From NCBI GenBank assembly GCA_039583875.1, contig CM077162.1, positions 113,304,589 through 113,368,588 on the forward strand: 64,000 nt of DNA, given 5' to 3'. Below are positions 43,710 to 55,028 of this stretch, piece by piece. Below the pieces are notes generated by a model. That model was given only the letters and a program-made list of their open reading frames with translations. It was not told the origin of the DNA and did no database searches. Made by a program: the position numbers and the translations under genes. Position 1 is the stretch's first letter, and every line of letters starts with the position of its first letter. The DNA comes from Platanthera guangdongensis (Eukaryota > Streptophyta > Magnoliopsida > Asparagales > Orchidaceae).

Positions 43710-44160
43710 AGAGGTCACACGGACACGGAAACGGGCGTGTCCCAGGGGCGTATTGTGCTCGAGTTCGACGATGGTCGTATGGTTGATGAAGTTGCAGTCG
43801 ACGATCGTCGAACAGCGAACACAGCCTGAGACACGTGCATGTCCCAAGTCGTGTCCTACTCGGGTAATTAGCCGAGTTGTTGGGGGAGAAACACGGCCTG
43901 GAGCCCAGGCGCGTTCAGGTATGACACGGGCGTGTCAAATGGGACACAGGCATGTCGAATACCCGTGTTCTTCTCGGGTTGGTGTTTGTCCTGTGTCGAT
44001 GGAGGAACACGCCGCGCTACACGGGCATGTCCTGGATGACACGGGCGTGTCAAGCCTGACACGGGCATGTCGAGAGCCCGTGTTCTTTTCAGGACGCGAT
44101 GGTTTCAGCGTCGAATGAGGCACACGGCCTTGGACACGGGCGTGTCACAAGCCATGTTCG
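43710..44160. repeat. U3 palindrome cluster, LTR D
   Basis: Five or more GACACGGGCGTGTC-type words and TCGACGATCGTCGA (43798-43811), within 60-510 bp of the LTR start. Confidence 0.9.
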
Positions 44161-44445
44161 GCCTAGGTTTTGGATTTTAAGTGCGAATCGTGGCCATCTG
44201 TTTCCTTCCTTTGGGATCTAAGGGTCCTGGCTTATCCTGGCAGTGTTTAACCCAGGAATAGGGTTTAGAAACCCTCATTCTATTTGGGTTTTCACTTTCT
44301 AAGAGTTCTAAAGAGAGGGGAGAGTAAGGAAGAAGAAGGAGGAGACATCCGGCCGCCGGTGGAGCTTCGGAGCCCCAAATCGCAAGCCGAGTTCGGATCC
44401 ACGGAGGCGAGGATGTTGTCGTGCTTTTCATCTGCATAGATCTTC

Positions 44446-44469
44446 ATGGCGCTAAAGAGGAATGCTAGG
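44446..44469 (+). CDS. Candidate gag leader exon in LTR D (8 codons)
   Basis: ATGGCGCTAAAGAGG and three more codons (MALKRNAR) run straight into a GTAATG donor at 44470. Compared with LTR E the two third-position changes are synonymous (AAT/AAC, GCT/GCA). The matching acceptor is AG at 45971-45972, where gag opens in phase 0, giving a 1503-bp intron that spans the LTR end and the primer site. Confidence 0.65.
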
Positions 44470-45753
44470 GTAATGATTCTCATCTTGGACATGTGAAGTC
44501 CTCTTTTACCTTGCATAGGAAGCCCGCTCTTGCGGGTTTGTGGTGAGTGTGAGGTGTTCCTTCGGGTAGACATGAATAGTCCTCGTTATTTTTCATGTAG
44601 AGTCCGTAATCGAGAAACAGACATATGCATGATGTGTGAAGCCTACCCGGACAAGTTGGTCTGGATCATTGATGTTGCATTGCATGAATGGCCGGAGAAG
44701 GCTCCCCGCAGATGATTGTTTTCCGGGTTTTCTACGCGGTAGATTGCAATAGGGAGCCTTGGGGACTAACTCCAAGGTGCACCCGGAAAACTGGGCAGAT
44801 GCGTGATTCTGCCAACTTGGTGGTCTGGGAGCCAACTTGTATATAACCGGGTTATGTAAAGTGTGAAATCAATTTGGAACTCGGGAAAGCTTGACCCGCG
44901 CATATGGCTTAAATTGACGTTGCGGTGTGAGCAATGGGTTAGGAGGAACCCTACCAGCTCTATGTCATTCGGTACAAGCGACCTAAAGTATGTGGGACTT
45001 GTCATTGGCATAGATGGAGGGTCTTAGGCAGTCTATGGCTTAAATTGACGCGACTTCTGCCGGAAATACCAAAATGCTCACGGGAATTGCCGTCCAAGGA
45101 GAGGTGGTGAGACCGCGGACTTTGAACGGGTTCACCTAGAATGTGCCCTGAGAGCACGGGGTGTGTGGCCGTGCGAGCCTACTCCTATGATGATGTGTAA
45201 TTTATCTATTATATGGTAATGCTAATAAAGTGCAGGGAAGGAGCATCGCCGCCCCGAGTTTGGGGGCGGGATCATTATAATTTGGTAAGCATAGGTGACC
45301 GTTGATTTTGTTTGTCACCGCTTCGGTGGATTGTTGCTTGCAGGTGCTGCGGAGCCGAGTGGCAAATAGCGGGCAAAAGCCCTTGTTGCTGAGCCGACCC
45401 TCGAAGGCCTAATTATGAGTGTTTTCTTTTATTCTCATGTGTGATCGGCCTGCGTACCGTGGTTTGGAAGACACTTATATTTGAGTAAACTATTTTAAGG
45501 CCATAAGTCCAAGTACTTGTGTATTTGTACGTTCATTCCTGTTGGGTTTATGTAGTGGACATCCATGCTTTTGGCTGGGTTCTTAATTTACAACTTTTAA
45601 ATTGCTTCCGCCAGAATGTACTCTATGTAGGACGTTGTTTATTGGCAGGATGGTTCCATTGTGTAACCTTCCGGTCTGCCTGTGGTATATGGCGCCGGGC
45701 CCCGGCCGGACCTACTGTTATATTCTATGCGACGGATAGGGGGTGTTATAATT

Positions 45754-45763
45754 TGGTATCAGA
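45754..45763 (+). other. Primer binding site of element D
   Basis: TGGTATCAGA, the start of the initiator tRNA-Met site, 3 bases after the LTR end. The expected GC that follows is changed to CT. Confidence 0.88.
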
Positions 45764-45972
45764 CTACTGGTTTCGGTCAACTTAAATGAATTCGTGGATG
45801 AATTCTTTTAAGGGGTGGTGAGCACATGTGTGTGCTTCATCGTTATAACATAAAAGAACCCATGAATGTCCACTTAGGAATAAAAATACACGTGTTTGAG
45901 GAACCTGCGTGTTCATATAATTGCTTTTTGCAATATTGTTTGGCCAGTTAATTGTGTTTTGTATGACTATAG

Positions 45973-46995
45973 GTGACCAGGAGTGGTGCAGGGCTGTCAG
46001 AACGTCCTGTTTCTAAGGCAAGTAGCGCATCGAATGATGTGCCTGCAACATCTCCTTCTGTTGAAACCATAAGAAGGGTAGTTGAAGCGGTGTTCACTGT
46101 GACAAATGCATAGCATGGAATCAATGTGCAACCCTTTGTTTCTAAGATGGCTTCAATCTCGGGTGTTGTGTTGGATCAAATGCCATTTAGAAGGCCATCA
46201 GGTCAGGAGTTGAACATATTTTTAGTGCAAGGTACGCACTCAGTTGATGAATATTTGCAGGTGTTTCTTATGATAAGGCGCTGCCCAGGCATTGAGTTTG
46301 AAAACGAGCAGTCCATGGTTGATAGATTTTATAATGGACAGCGCGATGATTTACGACTGCTGTTGTTAGGACCAAAGCTACTTGGTTTCCGAGTATTGGT
46401 GGATTCGGCTAGATCTTTAAAAGAGGATTTGGCAAAAGTCAAGCAGACATTAGAGTTCAGGGTACCAAACTCTGCAGGTTCGGCAAAGTCTGAACACCAA
46501 AGGAGGAGGATTAAGAGATCTAGAACACCTACTATTCAAGCTCCATGTACTTGCTATACATGCGGCAAGTTAGGACACTTAGCTTGTGATTGTCGAGATG
46601 GTGCTCAGAAGGAAAACAAAGCTATGTCAGGAGCAGTTGGGGACTCTAGTGCAAAGGAAACGGTGTTCAAAATACCGAACTCCTCAAAATCTGTGTTCCG
46701 TAAGTGGTATAAGAAGGCTAGGACTTCAGGTCCAGCCCCTTCTTCTGGTGCATTTGGGGCCACTACAAGCCGAACCCCGGGCGCATGTTACAACTGTGGA
46801 AAGCTGGGGCATTATACCTGAGAGTGTTGGAGCGGACGTCCAAAGTCTGAGAGGAAACCTGGAGCAACTTACGAAGAAAAGGGAAAGGTGGTGGAGTCAA
46901 CCGCATCCCACCATGCTCTAACCCAGCCTAGTGTGAACAATCTTGGCCTTCCGGAGGCCATAAAACAGTCTGACGTGGTGACAGGTATGATTTAA
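45973..46995 (+). pseudogene. Element D gag, exon 2, with internal deletion and two zinc knuckles
   Basis: The frame opens immediately after TAG/GTG at 45973 (VTRSGAGLSERP) and ends DVVTGMI-stop at 46995. Compared with the gag of G, about 80 residues of the capsid core (the WWDELDF region) are missing. A stop at 46111 and another inside the second zinc knuckle (GHYT-stop-EC) break the frame. There are two CCHC knuckles, CYTCGKLGHLACDC and CYNCGKLGH, each preceded by a related PNS-containing segment, where G has one, so a segment has been duplicated. Confidence 0.82.
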
Positions 46996-47059
46996 TTAAA
47001 AGCAGATAAACTTTATATATATCTGTTACCTTTTGTGCGTTAGCCTATGACTGGTACTG

Positions 47060-48798
47060 TTAGGCTTTGTTTTGATTTTTCGTTTATCCGGCAAGAACAC
47101 TGTTCGATACAGAATCTTCGCATTCACTTAGTCTGAAGAGTTTGTATCGCGCATTGGAGTACCTTCTTCGATGGCAAGGGACAAATTGGATGGGCTGCTG
47201 CCTACGGGCACCCTATGCGCACGGATAGAGTTTATTCCGTAAAGTTAAGACATGCGAGTCACTTTGAGGTCTAACGAGCATCGCTACTGCCGATAGTAGA
47301 GTGCGATGTGATCTTTGGAATGGACTGGCTATCGGAACAGTGTGCATACAACGATTGCAACCGTAAGGTGGCTGGTTTGGGACTGAATACCGATCGTGAG
47401 ACGATGTTCTCAGTCGTGTTGAGGGTCGAGGAAGATATTGATGTCTGCTCTTCGGGTGGTTAAGGCGGTTTAGTGTGGTGCCAAACCTGTGTCACGCTCT
47501 CCATATCGATTAGCTCCTAAGGAGATGGCAGAACTGAAGGTTCAACTTCGAGAGTTATTGGAGCAGGGTTAAGTTCGTCCAAGTTCATCGCCTTGGAGTG
47601 CACCGGTCCTTTTTGTTAAGAAGAAGGATGAAAGCTTGCGACTTTGTATCGATTATCGAGAGCTGAACAAGATAACGGAGAAGAACAAGTACCCGATCCC
47701 AAGGATTGATGATCTGTTTGATCAGTTAGTCGGGTCGTCGGTGTACTTGAAATTGGATCTGAAATCCGGATATTATCATTTGAGGATAAGGGAAATTGAT
47801 ATCCCCAAGACAGCGTTTAGTACGCGGTACTGGCATTATGAGTTTACGGTCATGCCGTTTGGGCTGACTAATGCGTCGTCAGTGTTCATGGATCTGATCA
47901 ACAGGACTTTCAGAGAGTACCTAGACCACTTTGTGATTGTCTTCATCGACGATATATTGGTGTGGTCGCAGAGTGAGGAGGATCACTTTAAGCATCTGCA
48001 TTTCGTGTTGGAGATGCTGAGGAGGAATCAACTGTACGCCAAGTTCTCCAAATGCAAGTTTTAGTTGTCCTCAGTAGCATTCCTTGGTCGCATAGTTAGT
48101 GGAGAGGGAATTGCAGTGGATCCGGCGAAGATTGTTGTTATAAGAGAGTGGACTGTACTATCTACGGTAGCGGAAGTCCGGAGTTTTCTGGGGATTGTTG
48201 GCTATTATAGGCGCTTCATGGAGAACTTCTCGCGGATAGCGCTACCCCTCATGACTTTGACGAGGAAAGAGCATAAGTTTGTTTGGACGTCGTAGTGTGC
48301 ACGAGCTTTTGAGGAGTTGAAGAGTCGGTTGACCACGACGCCTATGCTAAGTTCGCCGAGTGGGACAAAAGGCTTTGAGATCTACAGCGATGCTTCGGGC
48401 AGTGGATTGGGTTGTGTCCTACTACAGCATGGAAGTGTGATAGATTATTACTCGCGTCAGCTGAAGGTGCATGAGAGGAATTATTTGATCCATGATTTGG
48501 AGTTAGCGGTCGTGATATTTGCCCTAAAGCTGTGGAGGCATTACTTGTATGGGGTGAAGGTCGATATCTTTACCTCCCACAGGAGCCAGAAGTACTTGTT
48601 GGATCAAAAGGACCTAAACATGCGACAGCGGAGATGGATGGAGTTCCTGGGGGACAACACATTCAAGATTCATTACGTGTCTGGGAAAGGCAATGCAGTT
48701 GCAGATACGTTGAGTCGCAGGGCCCCAGCTCAAGCCAACTGGGTGTCAGTTCATGATGAGCACTTGGTTCAGGAGTTGGAGGCATTGGAGATCACTTG
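47060..48798 (+). pseudogene. Element D protease, RT and RNase H (degenerate)
   Basis: The protease is barely readable: LFDTESSHS replaces LFDTGASHS near 47110. The linker to RT is mostly deleted. The RT frame then runs [67 protein letters not shown] (catalytic box intact), and RNase [35 protein letters not shown] and [13 protein letters not shown]. Stops lie at 47570, 48062 and 48293, all in one frame with no shift. The frame is cut at 48798 by element E. Confidence 0.88.
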
Positions 48799-50084
48799 TG
48801 TAACACCCCCTATCCGTCACATAGCATATAGCAGTAGGTCCGGCCGGGGCCCGACGCCATATACTACAGACAGACCGGGTGGTTACTTATGGAAACCATC
48901 CAACCAATCGCAACGTAATACACAGCGCATTCTAGCGGAAGCAGTTTATAAAAGTTGTAACAAAGAACCCAGCATTCAAGCACGAATGTCCACTAATACA
49001 AAATAGGAATGTTATACAAAATACCCAAAACAAGCCTTAAGGCCTTACAAAATGTTTCACTTGAATATTACATGTTTTACAAACCACGACACGCAGGTCG
49101 GTCATACATGAATAAAACAGTAAACACTTCCATTTGGGCCTTCGAGGGCCGGCTTCGCAAAAAGGGCTTTAGCCCGCTATTAACCGCTTGGTCCAGCTAC
49201 ACCTGCAAGCAACAAACCACCACACGGTGGCAAAACAAGGCAACGGTCAGCAATGCTGACCAAATTATAACGATCCCGCCCCCAACTCGAGGCGGCGATG
49301 CTCCTTCCCTGCATTTCATTAGCATAAGCGAGCAATGTATATCAATAGCCATTTCATCACAGACGTTGGCTCGCACGACCACACGCCCCGTGCACTCAGG
49401 GCACATTCTCGGTGAACCGGTCGATGTCACGTCAATTAAAGCCATTAACATTCCGGACTCACCACCGCCACTTAGACGGCCAAACCTATGAGCAATTTGT
49501 CTTCTTGGCCTGGGTCACGACAATTTAAGTCATTGACCGCCGAAGACCCTAATCTATGCCAACGGTAAGTGCCACGTGCCTTTAGGTCTCTTTAACCGAA
49601 CGACATAGAACGGGTACGGTTCCATCTAACCCGTGCTCACATCGCAACGACAATTTAAGCCATTTGCGCGGGTCAAACTTCCACCGAGTCCCATTTCCAT
49701 CACAAGTCACATAACCCAGTTATGTTCAAGTTGGCTCTCAGGCCACCAAGTTGGCAAGATCTCGTATCCGCCCAGTTTTCCGGGTGCACCTTTGGGTTAG
49801 TCCCCAAGGCTCCCTGCTGCAATCTACCGGGTAGAAAACCCGAAAAACAACCAATAGCACAGAGTCTTCTCCGGCATTATGCAATGCAACATCACCGATC
49901 CGGACCAACATGTCCGGGTAGGCTTCACACATCATGCCTATGTCTGTTCTCGCTTACGGACTCTAAACAACGGGGACTTCATATATCTACCCGAAGGAAC
50001 GCCTCCAACTCTCTGCAAACTCGCGAGAGCGGGCTTCCTATGCAAAGAAAGAGAGCTACTCATGCTCAAGATGAGGATCGTTAC

Positions 50085-50108
50085 CCTTGCGTTCCTCTTT
50101 GGCGCCAT
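50085..50108 (-). CDS. Candidate gag leader exon in LTR E
   Basis: ATGGCGCCAAAGAGG and three codons (MAPKRNAR) ending at a GTAACG donor. As part of the 3' LTR it would not itself be spliced to gag, but it is the template for the next 5' LTR. Confidence 0.6.
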
Positions 50109-50397
50109 GGAAACGTAATCGGATGAAAACCACCGCACCAGCGTTGCCTCCGTGGATCCGGAGTCGGCTCGCGATTCGGAGCTCCGAAGCTCCTCCAATG
50201 GCGGGATCTAGCTCCTTCTTCCTCCCTTGGCTCTCCTCTCTCTCTAAGGATTTAGAAAGAGAACACTTAAGAAAAGTGAGGGTTTTGGAAGCCCAAACCC
50301 GGGTATATCCCTTCAGGAACAACCCCCAGTCGTTGGATCTCAAAATAAGGAAACGAACGGCTTTGATTCGGGACTGAAATGCCCAATCTGGACCGAA

Positions 50398-51050
50398 CAC
50401 GGCCTGGCACACGCCCGTGTCCAGGGTCGTGTGCCTCATTAGCCGTCAAAATCGAATCACCTGGAACCTCACACGGGTATCGAACACGCCCGTGTTCGAG
50501 CTGACACGCCCGTGTTCCACCTGACAAGGCCGTGTGGCCGGCCGTGTACCCCATGATTTTTCCCCAAAATCAACCCGAGCACTGCACGGGTTCTAGGACA
50601 CGCCCGTGTCCCTACCTGTGTTACCTCAACACGCCTGGACCCCAGGCCGTGTACACGGTCTCGATACTCGACACTTCGTCGAGTGAAGATCGTCGACCTG
50701 ATGATACGGCCTTGGACACGCCCGTGTCCTAGGCCGTGTGCCTTGTGTCGCCGATCGTCGAGAAAATCTCGTCGACTCCCCGGGACGATCGTCGAGACAG
50801 GTCGACACGCCCGCGACACGCCCGTGTCGCAGGCCGTGTGCCTTGTCTCGACGCATCATCGAGCGAATCTCGTCGACTTCGCAGCTAAGTGTCGACACAG
50901 GTCGACACGCCCTGCGACACGCCCGTGTCGCAGGCCGTGTGCCCAGTCTCGACACAATGTCGAGACCAAAGTGTCGACTTCCCGGCTCAGTGTCGACACA
51001 GGCTCGACACGCCCTGGGACACGCCCGTGTCCCAGGCCGTGTGCCTGCAG
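50398..51050. repeat. U3 palindrome cluster, LTR E
   Basis: All three word types occur together: GACACGCCCGTGTC (at least six copies), GACGATCGTC with CGTCGAG half sites, and GTGTCGACAC (50889-50898, 50990-50999). CAGGCCGTGTGCC follows many of the copies at a fixed distance. Confidence 0.92.
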
Positions 51051-51105
51051 CCAGAACCCAAACTGTCCCAAAACGTCCCCCTTCGCTCCTTTGAGTTTCG
51101 GGGCG

Positions 51106-51449
51106 TTACAACTCTCCCCCTCTTAAAAGAATTTCGCCCACGAAATTACATAAAGGAAAGACATGTACAAAACCAAAATTTGTACCTGAGCGGAACAACT
51201 CCAGATACTCGTCAAGCATAGTCTGCTCTCGCTCCCAAGAGAGCTCCTCACGACCGCAATTGTCCCACCGGACCTTGACCATCCTGATCTCTTTATTGCG
51301 TAGCCTCTTGACCCCCGAGTCCTCGATCCGCACGGGCTTGACCTTTGTCATTAGCCCACTATCCACCGGCACTTGATCAACCGCGATCACTTGCGTAGGC
51401 TCTTGCACCGCCTTCCGAAGTACCGAAATGTGGAATACATCATGTAAAC
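51106..51449 (-). pseudogene. Element E pol C-terminus with chromodomain
   Basis: On the minus strand LHDVFHISVLRKAVQEPTQV leads into a C-terminal chromodomain: VRIEDSGVKRLRNKEIRMVK, VRWDNCGREELSWEREQTML, DEYLELF. The chromodomain places the family among chromoviruses. The frame reads on through the polypurine tract and stops at a TAA made by the LTR start (TGTAACG). The upstream part is separated by element G. Confidence 0.85.
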
Positions 51450-51536
51450 TGTAACACCCCCATCTGTCGCATGGCATATAACAGAAGGTCCAGCTGGAAC
51501 CCGACGCCATATACCACAGACAGCCAGAAGAGATAC

Positions 51537-53082
51537 TGTTAAAGCCAAAATCTGACTCCGACAAATGTTCACGAAATAGGGGCGTAGCCGACTCCTACTT
51601 GGCCCAAGCTCCGACCTCCGACTGGTCGTGAAGGACTAGAAAAATGGCCCAAAGCCGCAGCAGGGAGGTCCCACCGCTTACCCGGAAGGTCACAGAGAGC
51701 TTCCCCTCCAAAGCCAAAAGCTGGGCTTGGAGTTCTTCAGAAGACTGTGCCAAATGAATCCTCTTAAGAGTCCGAAAAGTCTCCCTCCTGAAGAACCCCC
51801 TATGGGCTTATTTATAGATTTCAGAATCTGAACTGCCAATAACAAGACTGCACAGGTCTGAAATTACCGGGGTACCCTTGGCTGGGTCTGCCAACAGCCA
51901 AACTCTGCTGTTCTGAGAAGCTATATGCAGTCCACTAAGGGTAAGAGGGTAAAAGTACCCGGAGTAGAAGAGTAAAAACCTCTGTTTGACAGGGAAATAT
52001 AACATATAATATAAAGAAAGGCCTCTTCTCGCCCTGGCGAGTGGAAAGGTGCCTACCGGCGAGAGTGGCCCCACTGCCCGTCTCGCCGGCGCCTCTCGCC
52101 CCTTACTGCGAGATCTCCTTGCTGCTGGAGATTCTCTCGCCCGTGGAGGCCCTCTCACCTCCGGAGGCCCTCTCGCCCCTGGATGGGGTATCTCGCCCCT
52201 TGGAGAGTCCATCATCTCGCTGATTGCGAGTGGGCCCCCCTGGTCCCATTTGCCTATCTCGATCTGTTTGCTTCTTGAGGGCTCTTTGCGAGCCCGAGGT
52301 TGTACAGTTCCACGCTCACCGCACCAGAACTGTTGAAGCCAAAATCTGACTCCGACAAATGTTCACGAAATAGGGGCGTAGCCGACTCCTACTTGGCCCA
52401 AGCTCCGACCTCCGACTAGTCGTGAAGGACTAGAAAAATGGCCCAAAGCCGCAACAGGGAGGTCCCACCGCTTACCCGGAAGGTCACAGAGAACTTCCCC
52501 TCCAAAGCCAAAAGCTGGGCTTGGAGTTCTTCAGAAGACTGTGCCAAATGAATCCTCTTAAGAGTCCGAAAAGTCCCCCTCCTGAAGAACCCCCTATGGG
52601 CTTATTTATAGATTTCAGAATCTGAACTGCCAATAACAAGACTGTACTGGTCTGAAATTACCGGGGTACCCTTGGCTGGGTCTGCCAACAGCCAAACTCC
52701 GTTGTTCTGAGGAGCTATATGCAGTCCACTAAGGGTAAGAGGGTAAAAGTACCCGGAGTAGAAGAGTAAAAACCTCTGTTTGACAGGGAAATATAACATA
52801 TAATATAAAGAAAGGCCTCTTCTCGCCCTGGCGAGTGGAAAGGTGCCTACCGGCAAGAGGGGCCCCACTGCCCGTCTCGCCGGCGCCTCTCGCCCCTTAC
52901 TGCGAGATCTCCTTGCTGCTGGAGATTCTCTCGCCCGTGGAGGCCCTCTCGCCCCTGGATGGGGTATCTCGCCCCTTGGAGAGTCCATCATCTCGATGAT
53001 TGCGAGTGGGCCCCCCTGGTCCCATTTGCCTATCTCGATCTGTTTGCTTCTTGAGGGCTCTTTGCGAGCCCAAGGTTGTACA
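51537..53082 (-). mobile_element. LTR-PBS-LTR mini-element
   Basis: Direct LTRs 51537-52306 (770 bp) and 52331-53082 (752 bp; the difference is one 18-bp duplication plus scattered substitutions) are separated by only 24 bp (52307-52330). On the minus strand the LTRs run TGTACAACC to AACA. The interior holds the 18-nt word TCCACGCTCACCGCACCA (plus strand), which as I recall it is the 3' end of plant tRNA-Phe including CCA, so the minus strand carries a tRNA-Phe primer site 4 bases after the LTR. There is no polypurine tract and no coding sequence. The 5-bp target duplication GATAC (51532-51536, 53083-53087) is perfect. The LTR frames at 51808-52215 and 52602-53111 are not genes. Confidence 0.92.
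52040..52240. repeat. CTCGCC/GGCGAG palindromic words in mini-element LTR
   Basis: CTCGCCCTGGCGAG and many TCTCGCCCC words, repeated at 52816-53010 in the second LTR. The same GGCGAG/CTCGCC theme marks the Tat LTR at 34130-34210. Confidence 0.75.
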
Positions 53083-54262
53083 GATACTAAATGAATAATC
53101 AAACCAACCAACTAATACTACTCGTCCTAAACACAGAGCATTCTAGCGGAAGATTTTAAAGTTGAAAGAACCCAAAATTAAATCCATCAATATGAATGTC
53201 CACAGCTACAACAATAGTAATGAAATCTCAAATACACAGAAACGGGTACATGGCCTTATGGCCTTACAAAAGTTCACTTAATAAAGAGTGTTTTACATAC
53301 ATCGGCTCGCAGGCCGGCCACACATGAAATATGAAAAAACAACTATTCTACGGCCTTCTAGGGCCAGCACAGCAACATGGGCTCCAGCCCGCTATTTGGC
53401 GCTCGGCTCTGCAGCACCTGCAAGCACATAGCACCGCACGGTGGCAAATAAAGCAACGGTCAGCTAAAAGCCGACCAAATTATAACGACTCCGCCCCTTA
53501 CTCGGGACGGCGGTGCTCTTTCCCTGCAAAACATTAGCCCAACAATATATATATCGCAATTATAATTCGCCACAGGTGTAGGCTCGCACGGCCAAACACC
53601 CCGTGCAGTCAGGGCACATTCATGGTGAACCCTGACAAATCAGTGCATTCACCACCATCCCCAGGATGACAACAACATGTGAGCATTTAGCCTTTCTGAC
53701 CACCGTCTAAGGCTCTGACTATGCCAACGGCCAATCCCCGTCTTCGGGTCTCTCGCACCGAACCACATAGCCTAGGTCCAATTCCACTTGCCCGTTGCTC
53801 ATGCCGCATGTCCAATTTAAGTCCTTTGTGCGGGCCAAGCTTCTCTCGGATCCCAAATTTTCCAAAACAATCTCATAACCCAGTTATGAACAAGGCCGGT
53901 TCCCAGACCGCCAAGTTAGCAGAACACGTTTCCGCTCAGTTTTTCGGGTGCGCCTTGAAGCTAATCTCCAAGGATCCCTGCTGCAATCTACCCTGTAGAA
54001 ACCCGAAAAAAATCCAAAGCACGGAGTCTTCTCCGGCAAAACCACATCAAATGCAACATCACCGATCCAGACAAAACACGTCCGGGTAGGCTTCACACAC
54101 AATGCCTATGCCCGTACTTGCGATTCCGAGCTCTATATGCAACACGTGGGGGACTATTTTCATCAACCCCAAGGAACACCACGCACTCGCCGCACACTCG
54201 CGGGAGCGGGATTCCCTATGCAGAAAGAAAGAGCTTCAAACGCTCAAGTTGAGAATCGTTAC

Positions 54263-54286
54263 CCTTGTAGTCCGTTTTGGCGCCAT
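54263..54286 (-). CDS. Candidate gag leader exon in G 3' LTR
   Basis: Identical to the exon in the 5' LTR (63438-63461): MAPKRTTR then a GTAACG donor. Confidence 0.6.
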
Positions 54287-54564
54287 GGAAAAACTACGCG
54301 GTTAGAACTCTTCGCAATGACTTTCCCTCCACGGATCCGCTCTCCGATTTCGAAACGGTGCTCCGATGCTCCGTCGGCGGCCGGAAACCTCCTTCTTCTT
54401 CCTCTTCTCTCTCACTTTGGAAGGGGAGAACTTTGGAGAGAAAATGAGGAAATAACCCCCTATTCCCGGCCTTAACAGAGCAGAATTTCATCTGGGCCGT
54501 CGGATCTAAATTAAAGGAAACGAATGGCTCGGATCTGCACAAAATTCCCTAGACCTGGGCCGCA

Positions 54565-54900
54565 CACGGCTTGGCACACGGCCGTGTCCAAGGCCGTGTG
54601 CCTCGATCCAGGCACGATCGTCGAACTGAGAAACGCACACGGGCCAAGACACGCCCGTGTCTGACCTGACACGCCCGTGTCGGGTTCCTCGCCACGCCCG
54701 TGTTCATGGGCGTGTCACGCATAACCGCCACGGCAACGGACATGACCCATCAGGACACGGGTATGGACATGGGTTGGCACACGCCCGTGTCGGATAACAC
54801 GCCCGTGTCATCCGGCCGTGTTTCTGGCCGTGTCCTTCTCGGGTTGAAAACAGCCAAAAAATCACCAGCCAGACACGTCCTTATACACGCCCGTGTCCTA
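54565..54900. repeat. U3 palindrome cluster, G 3' LTR
   Basis: Several GACACGCCCGTGTC, CACACGGGC and ACGATCGTCG words within the first 400 bp of the LTR on the minus strand. Confidence 0.88.
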
Positions 54901-55028
54901 GGCCGTGTACCCCTACCTGTACCAAAAACTCTTTTTTTCGCGACCGACTCGCACACAACTTTCGGGGCGTTACAAATCTCCCCCACTTAAGGAATTTCGT
55001 CCCGAAATTAAGCAAAGGTACACGAAAG

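Larger units (their letters stand above)
43648..45750 (+). repeat. 5' LTR of element D
   Basis: 2103 bp, TGTAACGCCCC to GGGTGTTATA (terminal CA decayed to TA). U3 palindromes at 43710-44160, leader exon at 44446-44469. Same family as LTRs E (48799-51110) and H (58122-60431). Confidence 0.9.
43648..48798 (+). mobile_element. Tekay-like gypsy element D, 5' part (continuation lies beyond nested insertion E)
   Basis: 5' LTR 43648-45750, primer site 45754-45763, gag 45973-46995, degenerate protease, RT and RNase H up to 48798, where element E is inserted in the opposite orientation in the sequence coding for LEALEITC. Inserted into the antisense ORF of the Tat element; the base run before it is CAAGC. 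The rest is expected beyond 64000. Confidence 0.88.
48799..51110 (-). repeat. 3' LTR of element E
   Basis: 2312 bp, on the minus strand TGTAACGCCCC to GGGGTGTTACA. The polypurine tract (AAGAGGGGGAGAGT on the minus strand) lies directly to its right. Near-identical in layout to solo LTR H. Leader exon 50108-50085. The long HGRV- or PCPRPC-type frames on both strands (50266-51221) are by-products of the palindromes. Confidence 0.92.
51450..54974 (-). repeat. 3' LTR of element G, split by the mini-element
   Basis: Pieces 51450-51536 and 53083-54974, about 1975 bp after removing the insert and one target copy. It is a sister subfamily to D/E/H (TGTAACACCCCCATCTGTCG end). The same sequence starts at 62175 in the 5' LTR, where the insertion site is empty (GATAC at 62257-62261). 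Confidence 0.92.

Noticed and set aside
50266..51221. Long frames rich in HGRV, PCPRPC and TRACPR on both strands
   Set aside because: By-products of GACACGCCCGTGTC-type palindromes in LTR E. The same appear in LTR H (59594-60309), G and D.
52307..52330. Match to tRNA-Phe as a possible tRNA gene
   Set aside because: Only the last 18 nt including CCA, which plant genes do not encode. It lies at the primer position between two LTRs.
51808..53111. Repeated 135- and 169-residue minus frames in the mini-element LTRs
   Set aside because: Frames across CTCGCC-rich LTR sequence, altered by the 18-bp indel between the two LTRs without sign of coding constraint.
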